Shown piece by piece: positions 1-5,875 of a stretch of 9,512 bases of DNA. The translations under genes and the position numbers were made by a program. Source of the stretch: Dehalococcoidia bacterium (GTDB lineage: Bacteria; Chloroflexota; Dehalococcoidia; Dehalococcoidales; RBG-16-60-22); NCBI GenBank assembly GCA_030615655.1, contig JAUWYU010000044.1, positions 1-9,512 on the forward strand, given 5' to 3'. Numbering within the stretch: the first letter of the stretch is position 1; the number at the start of each line of letters is the position of its first letter. The notes under the pieces were generated by a model. The model did not search any database. It saw only the letters and a program-made list of their open reading frames with translations, and was not told the DNA's origin.

Positions 1-789
1 AATTACAGGTATAATCGTCAGATTGAACAGGTTACTGCCTATCATGTTAGCCACCGCCATATCAACAGCCCCGATTCTCAACGCCGTGAAGGATACGGTA
101 ATCTCCGGAAGGGTGGTGGTAAAGGCGAGGAAGAGACTGCCAACGAAGCTCTGCCCCCAACGGGTAGCCTGATCTATTTCAACGCCGATTGTCGCCAGCC
201 AGATACCGGCACCTATAATAAAAGCCGCCGATATACCGAATATAAGATAGACCCTTTTTAATGGTTCGCCACCCTGCTGCGGGGCGACTTCCCGGGGAGG
301 AGGCTGCCGCTTTTCGAAGCGGAATATCTGCCTTATCGCCAGAAGGTAGAGAAGTAGAATGACCGGAGTATACCAGCCTATCCAGCCAAGGGGCATAGCA
401 GAGAACCGCAAGCTGGTAAAGATAGAAATAGCCACAACCGCAACCAGCAGCAGACTGAACCAGCCGGTCAGACGGTGTGCCTGGCTGGCCGCTGTCAGCA
501 TGGAACTGTTTCGGTGGAAGATATCAAGCAGCGCCAGGTTGAGCAGATTGAAAGCATTGGCACCGATGAGGTCGCCAATGGCTAAATCGGGGGCCGGGGG
601 ACTGACCAGAGTCACAGCGCTTATTCCGGTGAAAAGCTCGGGGAGCGACGTAATCGCCGCTATGGCGACAACCCCCATCCACACGTGCCCGATACCGGTC
701 CTTTTCGCGATGATATCGCCGTACCTGGCTACCTTCTGACCGGAAAAGAGTATGATTAATATGCAGACAACAAGCTTAAGCCAGACCAA
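1..789 (-). CDS. Sodium/calcium exchanger family (CaCA) membrane protein, C-terminus cut off by window edge
   Basis: Reading the minus strand from a TTG at 789 gives 263 residues with no stop up to the window edge. The protein is strongly hydrophobic and carries both diagnostic alpha-repeats of the cation/Ca2+ exchanger family: TSLPELFTG near residues 47-55 with DLIGANAFN near 73-81, and TTLPEITVSF near 225-234 with NMIGSNLFN near 248-256. The acidic Glu of each LPE motif (about 51 and 229) and the Asn of each GxN motif bind cation in known members. A polar Pro/Gln/Lys-rich stretch near 157-179 between the halves fits the cytosolic loop. Members exchange Na+ or H+ for Ca2+ across the inner membrane; the exact ion cannot be read here. 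The TTG start is chosen because AGGAG lies 6 nt upstream. By comparison with usual YrbG-like lengths, the last few membrane helices are missing. The first repeat has Ile where GTSLPE usually has Gly. Confidence 0.88.
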   Translation of the reverse strand, partial: MVWLKLVVCILIILFSGQKVARYGDIIAKRTGIGHVWMGVVAIAAITSLPELFTGISAVTLVSPPAPDLAIGDLIGANAFNLLNLALLDIFHRNSSMLTAASQAHRLTGWFSLLLVAVVAISIFTSLRFSAMPLGWIGWYTPVILLLYLLAIRQIFRFEKRQPPPREVAPQQGGEPLKRVYLIFGISAAFIIGAGIWLATIGVEIDQATRWGQSFVGSLFLAFTTTLPEITVSFTALRIGAVDMAVANMIGSNLFNLTIIPVI

Positions 790-795
790 GATATA

Positions 796-800
796 CTCCT
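796..800 (-). promoter_or_regulatory. Ribosome binding site deciding the TTG start of the exchanger gene
   Basis: On the minus strand AGGAG lies 6 nt before the TTG at 789-787. No in-frame ATG offers a comparable site, and the protein sequence beginning here starts with the expected first membrane helix. Confidence 0.7.
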
Positions 801-818
801 GATATTCCTACTCTAGTT

Positions 819-847
819 ACTTTATTGGCATCAGGCCAAAATGTCAA
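819..847 (-). promoter_or_regulatory. Putative sigma70-type promoter for the exchanger gene
   Basis: Minus-strand TTGACA (842-847, a perfect -35) is separated by 17 nt from TAAAGT (819-824, four of six -10 matches). The predicted start lies near 812, giving a 5' leader of about 20 nt before the TTG. This comes from motif reading only; no transcript data. Confidence 0.5.
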
Positions 848-849
848 TA

Positions 850-879
850 TTGCCAGAATAAGCTAATTCCTGCTATAAT
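850..879 (+). promoter_or_regulatory. Putative sigma70-type promoter with extended -10 for the permease gene
   Basis: TTGCCA (850-855, five of six -35 matches), an 18-nt spacer, then TATAAT (874-879), a perfect -10 preceded by the TG of an extended -10 element at 871-872. The predicted start lies near 886, about 33 nt before the permease ATG. Its -35 sits only 2 nt from the -35 of the opposing promoter, so the two should compete or be co-regulated. Confidence 0.6.
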
Positions 880-918
880 GGGCTGGTTTTATCGGGTTAC
901 CAGATTTCATTTAAGTTG

Positions 919-2277
919 ATGCTAGCACTAAGCCAGATTCTGGCCATAATCATCTTCGCCATAATGCTTGCCGTTATTATCAGCGACAAGTTTCCTCGTT
1001 ATATCCCGGCTCTTATCGGCGCTGCCCTCATGATACTGGTTGTCTTCCTGGTAGTCATGAAGAGTCCGGAGGCTACGTGGCATGTTCTGAATCTGGAGCA
1101 GCTGGGGCAATGGACCTTCTGGGTGCCCGGGGAAGAACATGTAGAATCCTACGGCGTAAACTGGCAGACCATCGTCTTTATCGGGGGTATGATGGTTATG
1201 GTCTCCGGTATGGAGAGGGTGGGGTTTTTCCGCTGGATATGCCTGTACACCGCCCGCCTGGTAGGCTGCCGGGTAATACCGCTCCTGCTCGCTTTCATGC
1301 TCATCTCCGGATTTCTGTCCATGTTCATCGACAGCATCACCGTACTGCTGTTTCTCAGCATGGTTACCATCGAACTGTCACGGCTGCTCAAGTTCGACCC
1401 GGTGCCGGTAATAGTGGCCGAGATATTTGCCGCCAATACCGGCGGCGCCGCCACCATGAGCGGCGACCCGCCTAATATCATCATCGGCACCGCTCTCGGC
1501 TATAACTTCTTCGACTTCGCTGCCAACACCGGTATCATCGCCTGGGTCGGCATGGTATTCGCGCTTGCCTATTTCTATTTCATCTTTCGTAAAAGCCTTA
1601 GACAGGAATCTAAACCCGAAGAAATTATGAAGGTATGCCCTTTGCCCGGTTCCGCCATTACCAACCGCCGCCTGTTCAAGATAGATACGGGCATCTTCAT
1701 CCTGATTGTGATATTAATCGTGACCCACGCTGAGACCGGCCTGTCGATGGCAATTATCGGCGTGATTGCCGCTGTCCTGACGCTGCTGACTGACGTTAAA
1801 CACATACATCGGGTTTTTGAGGGCGTCAACTGGCAGGTCCTGCTATTCTTCCTCGGCCTTTTTATCTGTGTCGGCGGACTGGAAGAAACCGGAGTGCTGG
1901 GATTGATAGCCGGATACATCAGCGATGCGTCAGCGGGCAATATCACTATCGCCATACCCTTTATCTTATGGATTTCCGCGTTTGCCTCGGCCGTGGTCGA
2001 CAATATACCTTTTGCCGCGACTATGGTGCCCATCATCAAAGAGCTCTCCGTAGTCGGTGCTATGAGCCTGCCGACGCTTGCCTGGACACTGGCCCTGGGA
2101 ACCGACCTCGGCGGCAATGCTACACCTATCGGCGCTTCAGCTAACGTGGTGGGGACGGCAGTGGCTCATAAAGAGGGCTATCCCATCAGCTGGGGCAGAT
2201 TCCTGAAATACGCTCTCCTGCCCATGATTATCGTCGTCGGCATCAGCCACCTGATGCTTATCTGGCGTTATGCTTGA
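919..2277 (+). CDS. ArsB/NhaD-type (IT superfamily, SLC13-like) ion permease
   Basis: A 452-residue polytopic membrane protein with about ten to twelve hydrophobic segments. It shows the internal duplication of the ion transporter superfamily. Half one has FIDSITVLLF near residue 137 and the NTGGAATMSGDPPNIIIGTA region at about 173-192. Half two has the matching SAVVDNIPFAATM near 358-370 and TDLGGNATPIGASANVVGTA near 395-414. The GDPPN...IG and GGNATPIG motifs are typical of COG1055 members, which include the Na+/H+ antiporter NhaD and arsenite permease ArsB. A charged loop (about 225-255) separates the halves. Substrate is not determinable here: no ars regulator or reductase lies nearby, and the divergent neighbour is a cation exchanger, so Na+/H+ antiport is somewhat favoured. 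A TTG at 916 directly before this ATG would add one residue; neither start has a clear Shine-Dalgarno. Confidence 0.88.
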   Translation: MLALSQILAIIIFAIMLAVIISDKFPRYIPALIGAALMILVVFLVVMKSPEATWHVLNLEQLGQWTFWVPGEEHVESYGVNWQTIVFIGGMMVMVSGMERVGFFRWICLYTARLVGCRVIPLLLAFMLISGFLSMFIDSITVLLFLSMVTIELSRLLKFDPVPVIVAEIFAANTGGAATMSGDPPNIIIGTALGYNFFDFAANTGIIAWVGMVFALAYFYFIFRKSLRQESKPEEIMKVCPLPGSAITNRRLFKIDTGIFILIVILIVTHAETGLSMAIIGVIAAVLTLLTDVKHIHRVFEGVNWQVLLFFLGLFICVGGLEETGVLGLIAGYISDASAGNITIAIPFILWISAFASAVVDNIPFAATMVPIIKELSVVGAMSLPTLAWTLALGTDLGGNATPIGASANVVGTAVAHKEGYPISWGRFLKYALLPMIIVVGISHLMLIWRYA

Positions 2278-2293
2278 TTTATAGCTACATTAT

Positions 2294-2323
2294 TTGCCAA
2301 ATCCTTTATGATTATAGTATCAT
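2294..2323 (+). promoter_or_regulatory. Putative sigma70-type promoter for tRNA-Arg and probably the downstream operon
   Basis: TTGCCA (2294-2299), an 18-nt spacer and TATCAT (2318-2323, five of six matches). The same -35 word and spacer length occur in the permease promoter at 850-879. The predicted start near 2330 lies 5 nt before the tRNA 5' end. An alternative -10, TATAGT at 2313-2318, overlaps it but would give too short a spacer. No other convincing promoter separates this from the operon. Confidence 0.5.
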
Positions 2324-2334
2324 TTTAGTAATTG

Positions 2335-2407
2335 GCCCCTGTAGCTCAGGTGGATAGAGCACCAGCCTCCGGAGCTGGGTGCGAGCGTTCAAATCGCTCC
2401 AGGGGCG
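2335..2407 (+). tRNA. tRNA-Arg, anticodon CCG
   Basis: A full cloverleaf can be folded by eye. The acceptor stem pairs GCCCCTG (2335-2341) with CAGGGGC (2400-2406); the discriminator is G2407. The D-stem is GCTC/GAGC. The anticodon stem is CCAGC/GCTGG with loop CTCCGGA (2367-2373), giving anticodon CCG, which reads CGG. The variable loop is 4 nt, and the T-stem GAGCG/CGCTC encloses TTCAAAT. The 3' CCA is not encoded (TTT follows), so it must be added enzymatically. The next gene starts 24 nt downstream with only four Ts and no hairpin between. Confidence 0.96.
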
Positions 2408-2421
2408 TTTTCAGCATATAT

Positions 2422-2425
2422 GGAG
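2422..2425 (+). promoter_or_regulatory. Ribosome binding site deciding the start of the gamma subunit
   Basis: GGAG lies 6 nt before the ATG at 2432. An in-frame ATG at 2420 would place this site inside the coding sequence and has no Shine-Dalgarno of its own. Confidence 0.7.
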
Positions 2426-2431
2426 CAAGAT

Positions 2432-3004
2432 ATGACGGATGTAAAAAATCTTATTGAGATTAGATGGCACGGCCGAGGCGGGCAAGGCGCGGTTACCTCC
2501 GCCGAACTACTGGCCCAGGCCGCTATAAGTGAAGGCAAGTACGCGCAGGCCTTCCCCAGCTTCGGTCCGGAGAGAAGGGGAGCCCCGGTACAGGCTTTTA
2601 ACCGGGTGGACAGCCAGGAGCCGGTGAGAATCAGGGCTGATATCACCGAACCCGATATCGTCGTGGTACTGGACCCCAGCCTGCTGTCCATCGTTAACGT
2701 TACTTCCGGATTGCGAGAGAACGGGAGGGTCATCATCAATACCCGTAAAACGGCGGAGCAAATCAGGTCCGAGTTCGGCATTAATTATCCGCTGGCTACA
2801 GTGAACGCCACCAGGATTGCCCGGGAGCAACTGGGAGTGCCTATTGTCAATACCACCATGCTCGGTGCCATCATTAAGACAACAGAAGTGGTTGATAAAG
2901 AATCAATCCTGGCGCCGCTGGAAAAACGCTTCGGCAGGCTGGGAGAGCGCAATATTAAAGCTATGGAAACAGCCTATCAAGAAGTTGTAATAGAGGAGCA
3001 GTAA
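2432..3004 (+). CDS. porG: 2-oxoacid (pyruvate):ferredoxin oxidoreductase, gamma subunit
   Basis: A 190-residue soluble protein of the POR gamma family (equivalent to domain III of single-chain PFOR). It opens with the hallmark WHGRGGQGAVTSAELLA at about 12-28, followed by FPSFGPERRGAPVQAF at 41-56, and an Ile/Val-rich strand with LDPSL near 80-84. Length is normal for a separate gamma subunit. In known four-subunit enzymes this chain helps bind CoA and works with the TPP-carrying alpha-beta pair in CoA-dependent oxidative decarboxylation of 2-oxoacids, or the reverse carboxylation. It is the first gene of the operon, directly behind tRNA-Arg. The ATG at 2432 is preferred over the in-frame ATG at 2420 because of the GGAG spaced 6 nt upstream. 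The stop codon abuts the ATG of the delta gene. Confidence 0.95.
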   Translation: MTDVKNLIEIRWHGRGGQGAVTSAELLAQAAISEGKYAQAFPSFGPERRGAPVQAFNRVDSQEPVRIRADITEPDIVVVLDPSLLSIVNVTSGLRENGRVIINTRKTAEQIRSEFGINYPLATVNATRIAREQLGVPIVNTTMLGAIIKTTEVVDKESILAPLEKRFGRLGERNIKAMETAYQEVVIEEQ

Positions 3005-3301
3005 ATGGCTAAATCCGAGAGTGAACTAACCTGGAAGGACCTTGAGATCGGCTGTATCGTGACGGAGCCCGGGAGCGCCCGGCAGTACGAGACCGGGGCC
3101 TGGCGCTCACAAAGACCGACCTATGACTTCAGTAAATGCATTAAATGCGGCATCTGCCAGCTCTATTGTCCGGAAGGTTGTGTCGAGCAGAACGAAGACG
3201 GGGTTTTTGAAGCCAACATGTTTTACTGTAAGGGATGCGGCATCTGCGCCAAGGAATGCTGGACAAGGGTGATAACAATGGTAGAGGAGGAGGAAAAATG
3301 A
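3005..3301 (+). CDS. porD: 2-oxoacid (pyruvate):ferredoxin oxidoreductase, delta subunit (2[4Fe-4S] ferredoxin)
   Basis: A 98-residue ferredoxin-like subunit (domain V of single-chain PFOR). Two CxxCxxCxxxC motifs are visible: Cys45, 48, 51, 55 (CIKCGICQLYCP) and Cys75, 78, 81, 85 (CKGCGICAKEC), enough for two [4Fe-4S] clusters that carry electrons from the TPP/proximal cluster in the beta subunit to ferredoxin or another acceptor. An extra Cys59 lies just after the first motif. The residue after the last Cys of motif two is Trp, where Pro is usual. The acidic tail ends EEEEK. GAGGAG lies 6 nt before the ATG, which begins immediately after the gamma stop. Its TGA overlaps the alpha ATG by 4 nt (ATGA). 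Confidence 0.95.
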   Translation: MAKSESELTWKDLEIGCIVTEPGSARQYETGAWRSQRPTYDFSKCIKCGICQLYCPEGCVEQNEDGVFEANMFYCKGCGICAKECWTRVITMVEEEEK

Positions 3302-4473
3302 CCACGAGGGTAGGCATTGAGGTTTCTATTGCGCTTGCGGATGCTGTCAAGATGGCTAATGCCGATGTCATCGCGGCTTATCCGATTACTCCACAGACCC
3401 ACATTGTGGAACATCTGGCGGAACTGGTAGCTAACGGTGAGCTGGATGCCGAATATATTCCGGTAGAATCGGAACATTCGGCGATGAGCGCCTGTGTGGG
3501 GTCGGCCTCGGTGGGGGCGAGAACGTTCACGGCTACGGCAGGGCAGGGGCTGGAGCTGATGCATGAGGTACTGTATATTCCTTCGGCCATGCGTCTGCCC
3601 ATCGTCATGGCGGTGGCCAACCGGGCTCTATCGTCACCGCTGAGCGTCTGGGGTGACCACTCCGATATGATGGCAGTCAGGGACACCGGCTGGATACAGA
3701 TAGTTGTTGAGAACGGCCAGCAGGCTATGGATAACATCCTCTGTGCCTTCCGCATCGCCGAAGACAAACGCGTTCTGCTGCCGGTGATGGTCCATCTGGA
3801 CGGTTTCAACCTGACCCATGTAGTCGAGCCGATAGTTTTCCCGGAGCAGAGCGATGTTGACAAGTTCCTGCCAGCCTATAATTACCCTCTGCCGCTGAAT
3901 CCGGATAGACCGGTTGCCATGGGAGACTTCGCGCCGCCGGTTATTTTTACCGAAGCCAAATGGGCGCAAGAAGTTGTTCTGCGAGATTCCAAGGACATAA
4001 TTCTGGAATGCTGGAATGAATTCGGTAAAACCTTCGGGCGGCAGTACTTCCCGGTGGAGAGATACCACAGTGATGGTGCCAAGGTGCTCCTCCTGACCGT
4101 GGGAAGCTTCGGTGAGACAGCCATGGTAGCCATTGACAAGATGAGGGCCGAGGGTAACGATGTCGGTCAGATAAGGCTGCGTCTCTGGCGTCCCTTCCCC
4201 TTTGAGGAACTGCGGCAGGCCGTGAAGGACGCCGATATCCTCATCGTGCTGGACAGGGCCATTTCTTTCGGCGGACCGGGAGGAGTGGTTGCCTCCGAGG
4301 TTAAGGCAGCTCTGTATAATCTGGATAAAAAACCGAGGATAGTTAGCTATGTGGCCGGACTCGGCGGCCGGGACATTACCGTGGCTGCCTTTGAGGCTAT
4401 CATCAAGAATGGCATTGAGATTGCCCGGACGGGAAGCGAGAATGAATACGAGATATACGGAGTGAGGGGATAA
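3298..4473 (+). CDS. porA: 2-oxoacid (pyruvate):ferredoxin oxidoreductase, alpha subunit
   Basis: A 391-residue POR alpha chain (domains I and II of PFOR). Diagnostic segments appear in the expected order: AAYPITPQT at 26-34 (the Thr of this motif contacts pyruvate in characterised PFORs), ESEHSAM at 57-63, TFTATAGQGLELM at 77-89, ANRALSSPLSVWGDHSD at 107-123 and RDTGWIQ at 128-134. A second Rossmann-like domain with LLLTVGSFGET and DILIVLDRAISFGGPGG covers the C-terminal half. These motifs fit pyruvate synthase better than 2-oxoglutarate or branched-chain oxoacid enzymes, but substrate is an inference. The ATG at 3298 is chosen over an in-frame ATG at 3235: GAGGAGGAGG lies 4 nt before it, it overlaps the delta stop as ATGA, and the extra 21 residues upstream are a shifted reading of the delta ferredoxin motif. 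The stop overlaps the beta ATG by 1 nt. Confidence 0.96.
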   Translation: MTTRVGIEVSIALADAVKMANADVIAAYPITPQTHIVEHLAELVANGELDAEYIPVESEHSAMSACVGSASVGARTFTATAGQGLELMHEVLYIPSAMRLPIVMAVANRALSSPLSVWGDHSDMMAVRDTGWIQIVVENGQQAMDNILCAFRIAEDKRVLLPVMVHLDGFNLTHVVEPIVFPEQSDVDKFLPAYNYPLPLNPDRPVAMGDFAPPVIFTEAKWAQEVVLRDSKDIILECWNEFGKTFGRQYFPVERYHSDGAKVLLLTVGSFGETAMVAIDKMRAEGNDVGQIRLRLWRPFPFEELRQAVKDADILIVLDRAISFGGPGGVVASEVKAALYNLDKKPRIVSYVAGLGGRDITVAAFEAIIKNGIEIARTGSENEYEIYGVRG

Positions 4474-5450
4474 TGGAAAAGTACGCAGTTTATGTTCCTC
4501 GTTTGATAAAGAGAAAGGAGAAGTTTGCTCCGGGACACCGCGCCTGTATCGGCTGTGGTGAAGCGCTTGCCGTAAGGCTGGCATTTAAGGCTTTAGATAA
4601 TAACATAGTCGTGGCCAACGCCACCGGCTGCATGGAGATAGTCGCCTCGCAGATTCCTTATACTACATGGCATGTTCCCTGGATTCATACCCTTTTTGAG
4701 AATACGGCGGCGGTTGCCTCGGGCATCGAGGCGGGATACAAAGCTATGAAGAGGAAGGGGGTGCAGGTGCCGGATAATGTGAAGGTTATAGCTATGGCCG
4801 GCGACGGCGGCACCAGTGATATCGGTCTCCAGGCGCTCTCCGGGGCCCTGGAGAGGGGTCACGATTTCGTCTATCTCTGCTTTGATAATGAGGCCTATAT
4901 GAATACCGGCGTTCAGAGGTCTTCAGCGACTCCTTACGGTGCGGTTACCACCACCTCTCCTGCCGGTAAGAACAGCATCGGGCAGTTCAGCTGGAAGAAA
5001 AACATGCCGGAGATTGCGGCCGCCCATAATATACCCTATGTAGCCACCGCCTGTCACAGCTACCCATTCGACCTTATGGACAAGGTAGCCAAGGCAGCCA
5101 GTATTCCGGGGCCGGCTTATGTTCATATTCTCTCGGTCTGTCCCACCGGCTGGCGAAGTCCCACCGATACGGTGGTCAAGCTAGGACGCCTGGCCGTGGA
5201 GACAGGAATATTCCCGCTGTATGAGGTGGAGAATGGACAGTACAAGATGAGTATCGAACTGCCCAAGTTAAAACCGGTAAAAGATTACCTCAAACAGCAG
5301 GGCAGGTTCCGCCATTTGAGCGATGATATTATCGCCAAGATACAGGAAAGAGTGGAAATTGAATATCAAAAGCTAGTGGAGAAGGCTGAAAATGGAAGTA
5401 AAAGAGCTAAAAGAAAAAGTAAAACAGGTGCTGCAAAAATATCAACTTGA
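4473..5450 (+). CDS. porB: 2-oxoacid (pyruvate):ferredoxin oxidoreductase, beta subunit (TPP-binding)
   Basis: A 325-residue POR beta chain (domain VI of PFOR). Four conserved cysteines for the proximal [4Fe-4S] cluster are present: Cys25 and Cys28 (CIGCGEA), Cys53 (ATGCMEI) and Cys223 (SVCPTGW). The TPP/Mg2+ motif GDGGTSDIG is at 110-118, with FDNEAYMNTGVQRS at 137-150. It pairs with alpha to decarboxylate the oxoacid on TPP. The ATG overlaps the alpha stop by 1 nt, giving translational coupling. The reading frame continues 59 nt into the next gene. The last 20 or so residues (about 306-325) are therefore an out-of-frame reading of the NuoE-like start and are unusually Lys/Arg-rich, whereas the family normally ends near residue 300-305. 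Such a tail is unlikely to be conserved. Confidence 0.96.
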   Translation: MEKYAVYVPRLIKRKEKFAPGHRACIGCGEALAVRLAFKALDNNIVVANATGCMEIVASQIPYTTWHVPWIHTLFENTAAVASGIEAGYKAMKRKGVQVPDNVKVIAMAGDGGTSDIGLQALSGALERGHDFVYLCFDNEAYMNTGVQRSSATPYGAVTTTSPAGKNSIGQFSWKKNMPEIAAAHNIPYVATACHSYPFDLMDKVAKAASIPGPAYVHILSVCPTGWRSPTDTVVKLGRLAVETGIFPLYEVENGQYKMSIELPKLKPVKDYLKQQGRFRHLSDDIIAKIQERVEIEYQKLVEKAENGSKRAKRKSKTGAAKIST

Positions 5451-5856
5451 TGAGTCGGTACTGGTAGATATTCTGCATGATATCCAGGCAGAGTGCGGTT
5501 ACCTGCCCAAGGAAGTCCTGGAGGAGACCAGCCGGGGTCTGGGTGTTCCATTAAGCCGCATCTACAGCGTCGCCACCTTCTTCAAGGCATTCAGCCTGGA
5601 ACCGAGAGGACGCCATCTTATTCATGTCTGCACGGGGACGGCCTGCCATGTCAGGGGTACCGTAAAGGTCCTTGAGAAGATGGAGCAGGCACTGGGGATT
5701 AAGACCGGAGAAACCACGTCAGACCTTAAATTCACCCTGGAGACGGTCAATTGCGTCGGCGCCTGCGCCCTGGGTCCAATGGTAATAATCGGGGAAAATT
5801 ATCACGGGGAGATGACGCCTGAGACGGTCGGTCCCGTGCTGGAGAACTATAACTAA
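5392..5856 (+). CDS. nuoE: NuoE/HydC-like [2Fe-2S] subunit (thioredoxin-like ferredoxin)
   Basis: A 154-residue protein of the 24-kDa complex I subunit family. An N-terminal helical part contains the ILHDIQAECGYLP signature (about 27-39), followed by IYSVATFFKAF (58-67). The C-terminal thioredoxin-like domain carries the four [2Fe-2S] ligands Cys80, Cys85 (CTGTAC) and Cys121, Cys125 (CVGAC). In NADH dehydrogenases, bidirectional hydrogenases and electron-bifurcating hydrogenases this subunit sits next to the NuoF-like flavoprotein and exchanges one electron at a time with its FMN. The start is supported by GAAGG 6 nt upstream. It lies inside the end of the POR beta gene, in another frame, which is unusual but couples the two modules. 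The NuoF-like gene follows after 19 nt. Confidence 0.94.
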   Translation: MEVKELKEKVKQVLQKYQLDESVLVDILHDIQAECGYLPKEVLEETSRGLGVPLSRIYSVATFFKAFSLEPRGRHLIHVCTGTACHVRGTVKVLEKMEQALGIKTGETTSDLKFTLETVNCVGACALGPMVIIGENYHGEMTPETVGPVLENYN

Positions 5857-5861
5857 TTAGT

Positions 5862-5866
5862 GGAGG
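5862..5866 (+). promoter_or_regulatory. Ribosome binding site deciding the GTG start of the NuoF-like gene
   Basis: GGAGG lies 9 nt before GTG 5876. The other in-frame GTG, at 5867, directly abuts this site with no spacing, so it cannot be the start served by it. Confidence 0.75.
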
Positions 5867-5875
5867 GTGTCACCA

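Noticed and set aside
359..739. Plus-strand open frame of 126 codons
   Set aside because: It is antisense to the CaCA exchanger, whose minus-strand frame has both conserved alpha-repeats; the plus-strand product has no recognisable motif.
1575..2117. Minus-strand open frame of 180 codons inside the permease gene
   Set aside because: It is antisense to conserved transporter motifs; its Ser/Thr/Pro-rich composition is typical of the reverse strand of membrane protein genes.
2308..2323. Small hairpin ATGAT/ATCAT followed by TTT as a terminator of the permease gene
   Set aside because: Only five A/T-rich pairs, and it overlaps the better-supported tRNA promoter -10.
3235..3297. Upstream ATG extension of the POR alpha gene
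   Set aside because: The added residues come from the delta ferredoxin motif in another frame; the ATG at 3298 has a strong Shine-Dalgarno and an ATGA overlap.
3634..4584. Long minus-strand open frame (316 codons) opposite the POR alpha gene
   Set aside because: It is a shadow of a well-conserved coding gene; its translation shows no family motif and it crosses two real gene borders.
5867..5875. Upstream GTG start of the NuoF-like gene
   Set aside because: It touches the GGAGG ribosome site directly; the GTG at 5876 has proper spacing.
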